A DNA stretch of 64,000 nucleotides from Streptomyces lienomycini (GTDB taxonomy: Bacteria; Actinomycetota; Actinomycetes; Streptomycetales; Streptomycetaceae): the NCBI RefSeq assembly GCF_027947595.1, contig NZ_CP116257.1:1922001-1986000 (forward strand), read 5' to 3'. Under the pieces are notes generated by a model. That model was not told the DNA's origin and did not search any database. It saw nothing but the letters and a program-made list of their open reading frames with translations. The translations under genes and the position numbers were made by a program. Position 1 is the stretch's first letter. Every line of letters begins with the position of its first letter. Shown piece after piece: positions 18,247 to 27,092 of this stretch.

Positions 18247-21066
18247 ATGCAGACCTCGTCGGACCGGCACGAGTACCCCGCCCACTGGGAAGCCGACGTG
18301 GTGCTGCGCGACGGCGGCACCGCGCGCGTCCGCCCCATCACCGTTGATGACGCCGAGCGCCTGGTCAGCTTCTACGAGCAGGTCTCCGACGAGTCGAAGT
18401 ACTACCGCTTCTTCGCGCCGTACCCTCGCCTGTCCGCCAAGGACGTCCACCGCTTCACGCACCACGACTTTGTGGACCGGGTGGGACTCGCGGCCACCAT
18501 CGGCGGCGAGTTCATCGCCACCGTACGCTACGACCGGATCGGCCCCGGCGGAACACCCGCCGCCTCCCCGGCCGACGAGGCCGAGGTCGCCTTCCTCGTC
18601 CAGGACGCCCACCAGGGCCGGGGCGTCGCCTCCGCGCTCCTCGAACACATCGCCGCCGTCGCCCGCGAGCGCGGCATCCGCCGCTTCGCCGCCGAGGTGC
18701 TGCCCGCCAACACCAAAATGATCAAGGTGTTCATGGACGCCGGGTACACCCAGAAGCGGAGCTTCGAGGACGGTGTGGTCCGCCTGGAGTTCGGTCTCGA
18801 ACCCACCGACCGCTCGCTCGCCGTGCAGTACGCGCGCGAGCACCGCGCGGAGGCCCGCTCCGTCCAGCGGCTGCTGCAGCCCGGCTCGGTCGCCGTCGTC
18901 GGCACCGGCCGCACCCCCGGCGGCGTCGGCCGCAGCATCCTCGGCAACATCCGGGACGCGGGCTACGCGGGCCGGCTGTACGCCGTGAACAGTGCCTTCC
19001 CCGAGGAGCGCAAGGAACTCGACGGGGTCCCGGCGTGCCGCTCCGTGCGCGACATCGACGGGCCCGTCGACCTCGCCGTCGTCACCGTGCCCGCCGAGCA
19101 CGTCCCGGACGTCGTCGCGGAGTGCGGCGAGCACGGCGTGCAGGGACTGGTGGTGATCTCCGCCGGTTACGCCGACAGCGGCCCCGAGGGACGCGAACGC
19201 CAGCGCGCCCTCGTGCGGCAGGCGCGCACCTACGGCATGCGGATCATCGGGCCCAACGCCTTCGGGATCATCAACACCTCCCCCGACGTGCGGCTCAACG
19301 CCTCCCTCGCCCCCGAGATGCCGCGCCCCGGCCGGATCGGCCTGTTCGCCCAGTCCGGCGCCATCGGCATCGCCCTGCTCTCCCGGCTGCACCGGCGCGG
19401 CGGCGGGGTCACCGGCCACACCGGCGTCTCCACCTTCGTCTCCTCCGGCAACCGCGCCGACGTCTCCGGCAACGACGTGCTGCAGTACTGGTACGACGAC
19501 CCGGAGACCGACGTCGCCCTGATGTACCTGGAGTCCATCGGCAACCCGCGCAAGTTCACCCGCCTGGCCCGGCGGACCGCGGCCGCCAAGCCCCTGGTCG
19601 TCGTGCAGGGCGCCCGGCACGGCGGCGTGGCACCCCAGGGGCACGCCGTACGGGCGACACGGCTGCCGCACGCGACGGTCTCCGCGCTGCTGCGGCAGGC
19701 CGGCGTGATCCGGGTCGACACCATCACCGACCTGGTCGACGCGGGGCTGCTGCTCGCCCGCCAGCCGCTGCCCCCCGGACCGAGGGTGGCCATCCTGGGC
19801 AACTCGGAGTCCCTGGGACTGCTCACCTACGACGCGTGCCTGTCCGAGGGCCTGCGCCCGCAGCCCCCGCTGGACCTGACGACGGCCGCCTCGGCCGACG
19901 ACTTCCACGCGGCCCTGTCCCGCGCCCTGGCCGACGACACGTGCGACGCGGTCGTCGTCACCGCCATCCCGACGGTGGGGGAGGGGGCCGCCGGGGACGC
20001 CGCGCTGGCGGAGGCCCTGCGCTCGGCGGCGGCCGCGGTCCCCACCAAGCCGGTCCTCGTGGTCCACGTGGAGCTGGGCGGCCTGGCGCAGGCCCTGTCC
20101 GCGGCGGCGAGCACCGCCCCGCAGGCCGCCCCCGGCCCCGCCGAGGAGGCCCTGCCCGCCGCCCCGGCCCAGTCGCCGCCCGCCGTCCGGGCCCCGGAGG
20201 GGACCCACCTCATCCCCGCCTACCCCGCCGCAGAGCGGGCCGTCCGCGCTCTCGGCGAAGCCGTCGCCTACGCGCAGTGGCGGCGCGACGCCGCCGACCC
20301 CGGCAAGGTCCCGGAGTACGACGACATCGACGAGAAGGGCGCCGCCGAGCGCATAGCGGGGCACCTCGCGCGCGGGCAGGGGCTCACCCTCGGCGGCGAG
20401 GAGACCTGCGACCTGCTCGGCAGGTACGGAGTCCACGTCCACCGCGCCCTGCCCGCCCCCACCCCAGACGACGCTACGGCCGCCGCGCGGACCATCGGCT
20501 ACCCCGTCGCCCTCAAGGCCACCGCCCCGCACCTGCGCCACCGCGCCGACCTGGGCGGCGTACGCCTCGACCTCGCGGACGAGGAGCAACTGCGCAGGGC
20601 CTACGCCGAATTGACCGAGCTGTTCGGCAGGCCCGCGGAGCTGCGCCCGGTGGTGCAGGGCATGGCCCCGCGCGGCGTCGACACGGTCGTGCGGGCGGTC
20701 ATCGACCCGGCGGCCGGCGCGGTGCTCTCCTTCGGCCTCGCCGGCGCCGCCACCCAACTGCTCGGCGACATGGCGCACCGGCTGATCCCGGTCACCGACC
20801 GGGACGCCACCTCGCTCATCCGTTCGATCCGCACGGCGCCGCTCCTCTTCGGCTGGCGCGGCTCGGCCCCCGTCGACGCCGCCGCCCTGGAGGAGCTGCT
20901 GCTGCGGGTCTCGCGGCTGGTCGACGACCATCCGGAGGTCGTCGCGGTCACCCTCGAACCGGTCGTGGTCGCCCCGGACGGCCTGAGCGTCCTCGGCGCC
21001 TCCGTGCGCCTCGCGCCCCCTCCCGCCCGGGACGACCTGGGCCCCAGGACCCTGCCGGCGTACTGA
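18247..21066 (+). CDS. PatA-like bifunctional protein: N-terminal GNAT acetyltransferase plus NDP-forming acyl-CoA synthetase domains
   Basis: 939 residues from ATG 18247. The GNAT domain comes first (about 20-190, with acetyl-CoA loop QDAHQGRGVASALL), then a CoA-binding Rossmann domain (about 205-330), succinyl-CoA-ligase-like domains (330-630), a Pro/Ala-rich linker, and an ATP-grasp domain (about 690-930). Salmonella Pat has GNAT last, whereas Streptomyces lividans PatA has it first, as here. PatA acetylates acyl-CoA synthetases on a lysine and so controls acetate or acetoacetate activation. The synthetase half is thought to be regulatory rather than catalytic. It is a monocistron divergent from ptsH. 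Confidence 0.9.
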   Translation: MQTSSDRHEYPAHWEADVVLRDGGTARVRPITVDDAERLVSFYEQVSDESKYYRFFAPYPRLSAKDVHRFTHHDFVDRVGLAATIGGEFIATVRYDRIGPGGTPAASPADEAEVAFLVQDAHQGRGVASALLEHIAAVARERGIRRFAAEVLPANTKMIKVFMDAGYTQKRSFEDGVVRLEFGLEPTDRSLAVQYAREHRAEARSVQRLLQPGSVAVVGTGRTPGGVGRSILGNIRDAGYAGRLYAVNSAFPEERKELDGVPACRSVRDIDGPVDLAVVTVPAEHVPDVVAECGEHGVQGLVVISAGYADSGPEGRERQRALVRQARTYGMRIIGPNAFGIINTSPDVRLNASLAPEMPRPGRIGLFAQSGAIGIALLSRLHRRGGGVTGHTGVSTFVSSGNRADVSGNDVLQYWYDDPETDVALMYLESIGNPRKFTRLARRTAAAKPLVVVQGARHGGVAPQGHAVRATRLPHATVSALLRQAGVIRVDTITDLVDAGLLLARQPLPPGPRVAILGNSESLGLLTYDACLSEGLRPQPPLDLTTAASADDFHAALSRALADDTCDAVVVTAIPTVGEGAAGDAALAEALRSAAAAVPTKPVLVVHVELGGLAQALSAAASTAPQAAPGPAEEALPAAPAQSPPAVRAPEGTHLIPAYPAAERAVRALGEAVAYAQWRRDAADPGKVPEYDDIDEKGAAERIAGHLARGQGLTLGGEETCDLLGRYGVHVHRALPAPTPDDATAAARTIGYPVALKATAPHLRHRADLGGVRLDLADEEQLRRAYAELTELFGRPAELRPVVQGMAPRGVDTVVRAVIDPAAGAVLSFGLAGAATQLLGDMAHRLIPVTDRDATSLIRSIRTAPLLFGWRGSAPVDAAALEELLLRVSRLVDDHPEVVAVTLEPVVVAPDGLSVLGASVRLAPPPARDDLGPRTLPAY

Positions 21067-21193
21067 CCCGCCGCGGCCCGGCGGCGACCCGGGCACCGCC
21101 CGAGGACGACCTGAGCAGGGCCCGAGCACGGTCCGGGACGGGTACCCGCAGGAGCGTCCCTCGCAGTCATTGGGTCCCCGTAGGATGGACGGC

Positions 21194-21781
21194 ATGGCCA
21201 AGACCAGTACGACGACCCAGGGGCTGCGAGCGGCGATCGAGCGCAGCGGCTACTACCCGGCCCTCGTGGCCGAGGCGGTGGAGGCCGCCGTGGGCGGCGA
21301 GCCCGTGCGGTCGTACCTGGTCCACCAGGAGACGACGTTCGACCAGAACGAGGTGCGCCGGCACGTGACCGTGCTGGTGCTCACCGGCAACCGCTTCATC
21401 GTCAGCCACACCGACGAGCAGGCCGCCGACGACACCTCCCCGACGCCGTACGCCACGACGTCCACGGAGTCCGTCAAGCTCGGCCGGATCTCGTCCATCG
21501 TCGTCAGCCGCGTCGTCGCCAACCCCGAGAAGTACAAGCCGGGCACGCTGCCCCGCGAGATCGTGCTCACCATCGGCTGGGGCGCCGTCTCCCGCCTCGA
21601 CCTGGAGCCCGCCGCCTGCGGCGACCCCAACTGCGAGGCCGACCACGGCTACACGGGCAGCTCCACGGCCGACGACCTCAGCCTGCGCGTCAGCGAGGCC
21701 GGGGACGGCCCCGAGACGGTGCGCCAGGCGCTCGCCTTCGCCCAGGCCCTCTCCGAGGCGACCGCGGACTCCACACGCTGA
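21194..21781 (+). CDS. DUF5998 family protein
   Basis: 195 residues from ATG 21194 with AGGA 8 bp upstream; ATG 21185 is an alternative. The protein is cytoplasmic and acidic and ends with a possible metal-binding segment, CGDPNCEADHGYTG. It has hydrophobic strand-like stretches (HVTVLVLTGNRFIVSH, REIVLTIGWGAV). I know it as an actinobacterial family without function. Its stop and the start of the downstream phosphodiesterase share one base (TGATG), so the two are translationally coupled and may act together. Confidence 0.85.
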   Translation: MAKTSTTTQGLRAAIERSGYYPALVAEAVEAAVGGEPVRSYLVHQETTFDQNEVRRHVTVLVLTGNRFIVSHTDEQAADDTSPTPYATTSTESVKLGRISSIVVSRVVANPEKYKPGTLPREIVLTIGWGAVSRLDLEPAACGDPNCEADHGYTGSSTADDLSLRVSEAGDGPETVRQALAFAQALSEATADSTR

Positions 21782-22974
21782 TGGCGCAGTACACCGCCTG
21801 GGACACCCACCCGGAACCGCTCCCCGTCGACTCCGCCCCCGTACCCGAGTACGGCACGGGTTCGCTCGCCGACCTGCTGCCCACCCTGGCCGCCGGCCTC
21901 GGCGTCCCCGGCATGACCGCGGGCATCACCGAACTGACCCCCGCCGACCGCAACTGCGTCTTCCTCATCGACGGCCTCGGCTGGGAGCAACTGCGCGCGC
22001 ACCCGGACGACGCCCCCTTCCTCAGCTCCCTCCTGGAGAGCTCGCGGGGCGGCACCGGACGTCCGATCACCGCCGGCTACCCGGCGACCACGGCGACCTC
22101 CCTCGCCTCCGTCGGCACCGGCCTGCCGCCGGGCGCCCACGGCCTGCCCGGCTACACCGTGCGCAATCCGGACACCGGCGCGCTGATGAACCAGCTGCGC
22201 TGGCAGCCGTGGACCGCACCGGGCCCCTGGCAGCCGTACCCCACCGTCTTCGGCCTCGCCCACGAGGCGGGCGTGCACGCCGCCCAGGTCTCCTCGCCCA
22301 CCTTCGCGAACACCCCGCTGACCAAGGTCGCGCTCAGCGGCGGCGAGTTCCACGGACGCCTGTCCGGCGAGGACCGCATGGACTGCGCCGCCGAGCAGCT
22401 GGCCCGCGCCGACCGCGCCCTCGTCTACACGTACTACGCCGAGGTCGACGGCGCCGGACACCGCTTCGGCGTCGACTCCGACACCTGGCGCGGGCAGCTC
22501 GGCCACGTCGACCGGCTCGTCCAGCGCCTCGCCGAGCAACTGCCGCCGCGCAGCGCCCTGTACGTCACCGCCGACCACGGCATGATCGACGTGCCCTTCG
22601 ACGAGGACCACCGCATCGACTTCGACGAGGACTGGGAGCTGAAGGCGGGCGTCGCCCTCCTCGGCGGCGAGGGCCGCGCCCGGCACGTCTACGCCGTCCC
22701 CGGCGCCCGGAACGACGTGCTGACCTGCTGGCGCGAGGTGCTCGGCGAGCAGTTCTGGGTGGCGTCCCGGGACGAGGCGATCGCCGCGGGCTGGTTCGGT
22801 CCCCGCATCGACGACCGGGTCCACGAGCGCATCGGCGACGTGGTCGCCGCCGCGCGCGACGACGTCCTGCTCATCGCCTCCGAGCGCGAACCCAAGGAGT
22901 CGGCGATGGTCGGCAATCACGGTTCGATGACCCCTGCCGAGCAGCTCGTCCCGCTGCTCGAAGTACGCTCCTGA
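21781..22974 (+). CDS. Alkaline-phosphatase-superfamily phosphodiesterase/nucleotide pyrophosphatase
   Basis: 397 residues. The fold is that of type I phosphodiesterases/nucleotide pyrophosphatases (PF01663). A metal-site Asp lies in VFLIDGLGWE, the nucleophile Thr in TAGYPATTATSLASVGTG, and later ligands in YYAEVDGAGHRFG and VTADHGMIDVP. There is no signal peptide, so it acts in the cytoplasm, unlike many relatives. It probably hydrolyses a nucleotide or phosphodiester. The start overlaps the DUF5998 stop by one base, and tdk follows 42 bp later, suggesting a nucleotide-metabolism operon. The substrate is undetermined. Confidence 0.9.
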   Translation: MAQYTAWDTHPEPLPVDSAPVPEYGTGSLADLLPTLAAGLGVPGMTAGITELTPADRNCVFLIDGLGWEQLRAHPDDAPFLSSLLESSRGGTGRPITAGYPATTATSLASVGTGLPPGAHGLPGYTVRNPDTGALMNQLRWQPWTAPGPWQPYPTVFGLAHEAGVHAAQVSSPTFANTPLTKVALSGGEFHGRLSGEDRMDCAAEQLARADRALVYTYYAEVDGAGHRFGVDSDTWRGQLGHVDRLVQRLAEQLPPRSALYVTADHGMIDVPFDEDHRIDFDEDWELKAGVALLGGEGRARHVYAVPGARNDVLTCWREVLGEQFWVASRDEAIAAGWFGPRIDDRVHERIGDVVAAARDDVLLIASEREPKESAMVGNHGSMTPAEQLVPLLEVRS

Positions 22975-23016
22975 CCGCTCCCGCCCCCCTCGCTGCCGAA
23001 AGGTGCTCAACCCCTC

Positions 23017-23667
23017 ATGCCCGAGCTGGTGTTCTTCTCCGGAACGATGGACTGCGGGAAGTCGACACTGGCTCTCCAGATCGAGCACAACCGCTCGGCG
23101 CGCGGACTGGCCGGCATGATCTTCACCCGTGACGACCGCGCGGGCGAGGGCAAGCTCTCCTCCCGCCTCGGCCTCGTCACCGACGCCGTGGAGGTCGGGG
23201 ACGGCCAGGACCTCTACGCCCACGTCGTCGACCACCTCTCCCAGGGCGGCCGGGTGGACTACGTGATCGCGGACGAGGCGCAGTTCCTCGCGCCGGACCA
23301 GATCGACCAGCTCGCGCGCGTGGTCGACGACCTCGACGTCGACGTGTACGCCTTCGGCATCACCACCGACTTCCGCTCCAAGCTCTTCCCCGGCTCCCAG
23401 CGCCTGGTCGAACTCGCCGACCGCGTCGAGGTGCTCCAGGTGGAGGCCCTGTGCTGGTGCGGAGCCCGCGCCACGCACAACGCCCGCACCGTGGGCGGCG
23501 TCATGGTCGTCGAGGGCGCCCAGGTGGTCGTCGGCGACGTCGCCCAGTCTCCCGACGAGATCGGCTACGAGGTGCTGTGCCGCCGCCATCACCGGCGCCG
23601 TACGACCGCGGCGACGGCCCGCGCGGCGGCGCTGTCGCCCGACGTGCTGCCGGTGTCGTCCGGTTGA
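23017..23667 (+). CDS. tdk: Thymidine kinase (type II)
   Basis: 216 residues. P-loop SGTMDCGKST (8-17), Walker B/catalytic DEAQF (86-90, Glu87), thymidine-binding lasso region and zinc ligands Cys146, Cys148, Cys188 and His191. It phosphorylates thymidine using ATP in the salvage pathway. The C-terminal tail after about 195 is basic and variable. It follows the phosphodiesterase gene closely on the same strand. Confidence 0.96.
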   Translation: MPELVFFSGTMDCGKSTLALQIEHNRSARGLAGMIFTRDDRAGEGKLSSRLGLVTDAVEVGDGQDLYAHVVDHLSQGGRVDYVIADEAQFLAPDQIDQLARVVDDLDVDVYAFGITTDFRSKLFPGSQRLVELADRVEVLQVEALCWCGARATHNARTVGGVMVVEGAQVVVGDVAQSPDEIGYEVLCRRHHRRRTTAATARAAALSPDVLPVSSG

Positions 23668-23681
23668 CGCGTGATGCTTCG

Positions 23682-23710
23682 TCAAGTTCTCGCGGCAGCG
23701 GGTAACTTGA
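23682..23710. promoter_or_regulatory. Inverted repeat ahead of the NarL-type sensor kinase gene
   Basis: TCAAGTT (23682-23688) and AACTTGA (23704-23710) are separated by 15 bp in the 86-bp gap between tdk and the kinase gene. It could be a regulator dyad (for example the site of the adjacent response regulator) or a weak terminator stem. Confidence 0.35.
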
Positions 23711-23753
23711 AGGCGGACGGCCACGCGGTGGGGGCTGCTGCCGCAGGAGAAGG

Positions 23754-25025
23754 GTGCGACGGTTGACCGAGGAGAGGACGGCGTCGGTCCCGTCCGCCTG
23801 GATGGCGCTGTCCGTCCGGTACGGACGTGCCGTCGCCCGGGCCTGCGACCTGGGCGTCGCGCTGGTGGTCCTGGCCGCGGCGAACTACTACGACGGCGCG
23901 TACGACCTGCTGCTGGGCGCGCTGATGGCCCTGTGCCTGCTGGCCCGCAGACGGCACCCCGGCACCGTGATGGCGGTCGTCCTGGCGCTGGGCGTCGCCC
24001 AACTCCTCCTGTACGACCTGCCCGACCCGCCGCTGGCCTCGGCGCCCGCCGCGTACGACGTCGCCGTGCTGTTCGCCATGATGTCGGTCGTCCACCATTC
24101 CCGGACCACCTGGATGCCGTATGCCGCCGGCGCCGCGGTGCTGCTGGCCACGGCGGCCGGCACGGTGGGGGCGCCGACCCTCGGCATCGAGCCGTTCGTC
24201 GATCTCGAAGCGCTGGGCGTCTACTGGGGACTGACACTGACGGTCTGGCTGACGGCCTTCGCCCTGCACACGCGACGCCTCTACGCCGAGAGCCAGACCG
24301 CCCGCGCCTGGCACGCCGAGCGGGAGCAGGAGCAGCGGATCCGGCTGGCCGCGACCAGGGAGCGGGCCGAGATCGCCCGTGAGCTGCACGACGTCGTGGC
24401 GCACAGCCTGGCCGTGATGATCCTCCAGGCCGACGGTGCCGGGTCCGTGCTGCGCAAGTCGCCGGACATGGCGGAGTCCGCGCTGAAGACGATCGCCGCC
24501 ACGGGCCGGGACGCGATCGACGACATGCACCGCATCGTCCGCGTGCTGCGCGAGGGCAACCAGGACTCCGGCGGCTCGGACCCGGGCGCCCCGGACTCCG
24601 CAGCCGACGGCTCGCCACGGCGCCTGATCACCCTCGACGAGATCGAGGTCGTCGCCGAACGCGCACGGACCGCCGGGCTGACCGTGGACGTGTCGGTCGA
24701 GGTCGGCGAGGGACGGCTGGCACCGGCGGAGGAGATGACGGCCTTCCGGATCGTCCAGGAGTGCCTCACCAACGTGCTCCGCCACGCCGGAGCGGGGGCC
24801 GGGGTCGACATCCGGCTCGAGGAGGAACACGGCACGCTGCTGATCGGTGTGGTCGACGACGGAGCGGGCACCCTCGCCGGCCGCGGCGTCGGCGGGCACT
24901 CCGGAGGCAACGGGCTCGTGGGCATGCGGGAACGGGTGGAGCTCGTCGGCGGCAGCTTCGAGGCCGGCCCCCGGCTCGGCAGCGGATGGCACGTACGTGC
25001 CTCGATACCGACAAGGACGCGGTGA
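23754..25025 (+). CDS. Sensor histidine kinase, NarL/DesK-type (HisKA_3)
   Basis: 423 residues from GTG 23754, with AGGAG 5 bp upstream. The N-terminal 180 residues carry five or six membrane helices with short loops, so the signal is probably sensed at or in the membrane. The HisKA_3 motif is ERAEIARELHDVVAHSLAVM with the phospho-His in ELHD. The HATPase domain has NVLRHA, VVDDGAG and GNGLVGMRERVELVGG. The stop overlaps the response regulator start (GTGATG). The layout resembles cell-envelope stress kinases. The anchored protein and ABC exporter downstream are the likely output. Confidence 0.92.
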   Translation: MRRLTEERTASVPSAWMALSVRYGRAVARACDLGVALVVLAAANYYDGAYDLLLGALMALCLLARRRHPGTVMAVVLALGVAQLLLYDLPDPPLASAPAAYDVAVLFAMMSVVHHSRTTWMPYAAGAAVLLATAAGTVGAPTLGIEPFVDLEALGVYWGLTLTVWLTAFALHTRRLYAESQTARAWHAEREQEQRIRLAATRERAEIARELHDVVAHSLAVMILQADGAGSVLRKSPDMAESALKTIAATGRDAIDDMHRIVRVLREGNQDSGGSDPGAPDSAADGSPRRLITLDEIEVVAERARTAGLTVDVSVEVGEGRLAPAEEMTAFRIVQECLTNVLRHAGAGAGVDIRLEEEHGTLLIGVVDDGAGTLAGRGVGGHSGGNGLVGMRERVELVGGSFEAGPRLGSGWHVRASIPTRTR

Positions 25026-25699
25026 TGACGCAGGCAGGCGGACCGATCCGGGTGGCCGTGGTGGACGACCAGCCGCTGATCCGGGCCGGGTTCTCGATGG
25101 TGCTGGCGGGCCAGGACGACATCGAGGTCGTCGGTGAGGCGGAGAACGGGGCGGACGCGCTCGACCTGCTGCACAGGGTCGAGGCGGACGTCGTCATCAT
25201 GGACATCCGGATGCCCGTCATGGACGGCATCCAGGCCACCGAGCAGCTGATGCGGCGGGAGAACCCGCCGGGCGTGCTGGTGCTGACCACCTTCGACAAC
25301 GACGAGGACGCGTTCGCGGCGCTGCGCGCCGGGGCGGGCGGCTTCCTGCTGAAGAACGCCCCGGCCACGGAGGTCGTGAACGCCATCCGCGTCCTGGCCG
25401 CCGGGGAGTCGGTGGTGGCGCCGCGCATCACCCGGCTGCTCCTGGACCGGGTCTCGGACCGGCTGGCACCGACGAACGGCCAGGCCGAACGGCTGGACTC
25501 CCTCACCGCCCGCGAACGGGACGTACTCGCCCTGGTCGCCCGGGGGCTGTCCAACGCCGAGATCGCGGCCGACCTGTACGTCGCGCAGGCCACGGTGAAG
25601 ACGCACCTGGGCAACCTCATGGCGAAACTGCACCTGCGGGACCGCGCCCAGGCCGTCGCGTTCGCCTACGAGTCCGGGCTGGTCCGGCCCTCCCCCTGA
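25025..25699 (+). CDS. Response regulator, NarL/LuxR family
   Basis: 224 residues. ATG 25025 shares a base with the kinase stop; GTG 25022 is an alternative. The receiver has D14/D15 and phospho-acceptor Asp60 (VIMDIRMP). The C-terminal LuxR HTH reads LTARERDVLALVARGLSNAEIA and TVKTHLGNLMAKL. Paired with the upstream kinase. Probable targets are the following anchored-protein/ABC genes on the same strand. Confidence 0.94.
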   Translation: MTQAGGPIRVAVVDDQPLIRAGFSMVLAGQDDIEVVGEAENGADALDLLHRVEADVVIMDIRMPVMDGIQATEQLMRRENPPGVLVLTTFDNDEDAFAALRAGAGGFLLKNAPATEVVNAIRVLAAGESVVAPRITRLLLDRVSDRLAPTNGQAERLDSLTARERDVLALVARGLSNAEIAADLYVAQATVKTHLGNLMAKLHLRDRAQAVAFAYESGLVRPSP

Positions 25700-25869
25700 G
25701 GGTGCAGAAGCGCCCTGGGCTCCTGCACCCGGGGGCGCAGACGCGGCCCCGCCCGGCGCCCCAGATCCGCCGCGGCCGATCTCCGATTCATGGCCGATCT
25801 CCGCGGGGCCGCCGAACTCCAGACTTCTCACTGCCGCCGAACGCGGCCGAGAAGCCACTGGAGGACCCG

Positions 25870-26301
25870 ATGAACGCCACGCCCACCACCCGGAACCGCA
25901 AGCGCAACCGCCTCGTCCTCAGCGCGGCCTCGGCCGTGGTCGTCGCCGCCCTGGCCGCCGGGGCCGCCTTCTGGTGGCAGGGCCGCGACGAGGTCAGCCA
26001 GGCGTCCGCCGAGGACTGCCGGCTGGCGCAGAGCATCGTCACCGAGGCCGAGGAGATCTCCACCGCTCCCGCGCCCGACGCGGAGAAGTGGTGGCGGAAG
26101 ACCGGCGACACGCGCCGCGCGAAGATGAAGGACGGCTACCTCGGAGCCAAGATCTCCCAGTACGAGGGGTGGGCGCTCGCGACCGCCCAGAAGTCCCCCG
26201 AAGCGCCGTCCGCGAAGGACGTGGAGAACCTCCAGGACGAGGCACGGGGACACTGCTCGGACTCGGGGGTCACCCTCTCCATGCCGCCGCTCGGCTCCTG
26301 A
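25870..26301 (+). CDS. Small membrane-anchored extracytoplasmic protein
   Basis: 143 residues from ATG 25870, with GGAGG 5 bp upstream. A basic N-terminus (RNRKRNR) precedes one membrane helix at about 15-35, and the rest is a hydrophilic domain outside the cell with two cysteines (EDCRLAQ and GHCSDSG) that could form a disulfide. No lipobox. I do not recognise the domain. It sits between a two-component system and an ABC exporter whose ATPase gene starts 23 bp after its stop, so it may be a sensor accessory or substrate-binding partner of that exporter (inference). Confidence 0.75.
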   Translation: MNATPTTRNRKRNRLVLSAASAVVVAALAAGAAFWWQGRDEVSQASAEDCRLAQSIVTEAEEISTAPAPDAEKWWRKTGDTRRAKMKDGYLGAKISQYEGWALATAQKSPEAPSAKDVENLQDEARGHCSDSGVTLSMPPLGS

Positions 26302-26324
26302 CCCGGATCGCGAGAGCCGCCGCC

Positions 26325-27092
26325 ATGGCTGTCCGCACCGCCGTCCGCAGCCGCACACCCGACGACGTCATCACCACCACCGCCCTGGTGAAGACCTACC
26401 GTCAGGGCACCGCCGAGGTGCGGGCCCTGGACGGGGTGTCCGTCGGTGTCCGGCGTGCCCGGTTCACCGCCGTCGTCGGCCCCTCGGGTTCGGGGAAGTC
26501 CACCCTGATGCACTGCGCCGCCGGACTCGACACCGTCACCTCCGGCAGCATCGTCCTGGACGGAACGGAGCTCACCGGGCTGTCCGACCGGCAGCTGACC
26601 CGGGTGCGCCGGGAGCGGATCGGGTTCGTCTTCCAGTCGTTCAACCTGCTGCCCCAGCTGACCGCCCACGAGAACATCGTGCTGCCCGTCACCATGTCCG
26701 GCGGGCGCCCGGACCACGACTTCGTGGACCACCTCTGCGAAGTCCTGGGCATCGCCCACCGGGCGGCCCACCGCCCGGCCGAGCTGTCCGGCGGGCAGCA
26801 GCAGCGGGTCGCCGTGGCCCGGGCGCTGGTGGCCCGGCCCGCCGTGGTCTTCGCCGACGAACCCACCGGCAACCTCGACTCCCGGGCCGGCGCCGAAGTC
26901 CTCACCATGCTGCGCCGGTCCGTCGACGACCTCGGCCAGACGGTCGTCATGGTCACCCATGACCCGGCGGCCGCGCGGTACGCGGACCGGGTGCTCACAC
27001 TCGAGGACGGACGCGTCGTGAAGGACGAGCACACCACACCCCGCGTGCGGGGCGCCGCCCTCCCCTCCGACACCGCGGGGAGGCGGGCATGA
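26325..27092 (+). CDS. ABC transporter ATP-binding protein, MacB/LolD type
   Basis: 255 residues from ATG 26325. Walker A GPSGSGKS, signature LSGGQQQRVAVARAL, Walker B VVFADEPTGNLD, H-loop VTHD. The LolD/MacB/FtsE branch powers mechanotransmission or lipid/peptide extrusion with FtsX-type permeases rather than import. The ATG of the permease gene overlaps its stop (ATGA), so the two form one transporter. It lacks membrane segments. Control by the upstream two-component system is likely. Confidence 0.93.
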   Translation: MAVRTAVRSRTPDDVITTTALVKTYRQGTAEVRALDGVSVGVRRARFTAVVGPSGSGKSTLMHCAAGLDTVTSGSIVLDGTELTGLSDRQLTRVRRERIGFVFQSFNLLPQLTAHENIVLPVTMSGGRPDHDFVDHLCEVLGIAHRAAHRPAELSGGQQQRVAVARALVARPAVVFADEPTGNLDSRAGAEVLTMLRRSVDDLGQTVVMVTHDPAAARYADRVLTLEDGRVVKDEHTTPRVRGAALPSDTAGRRA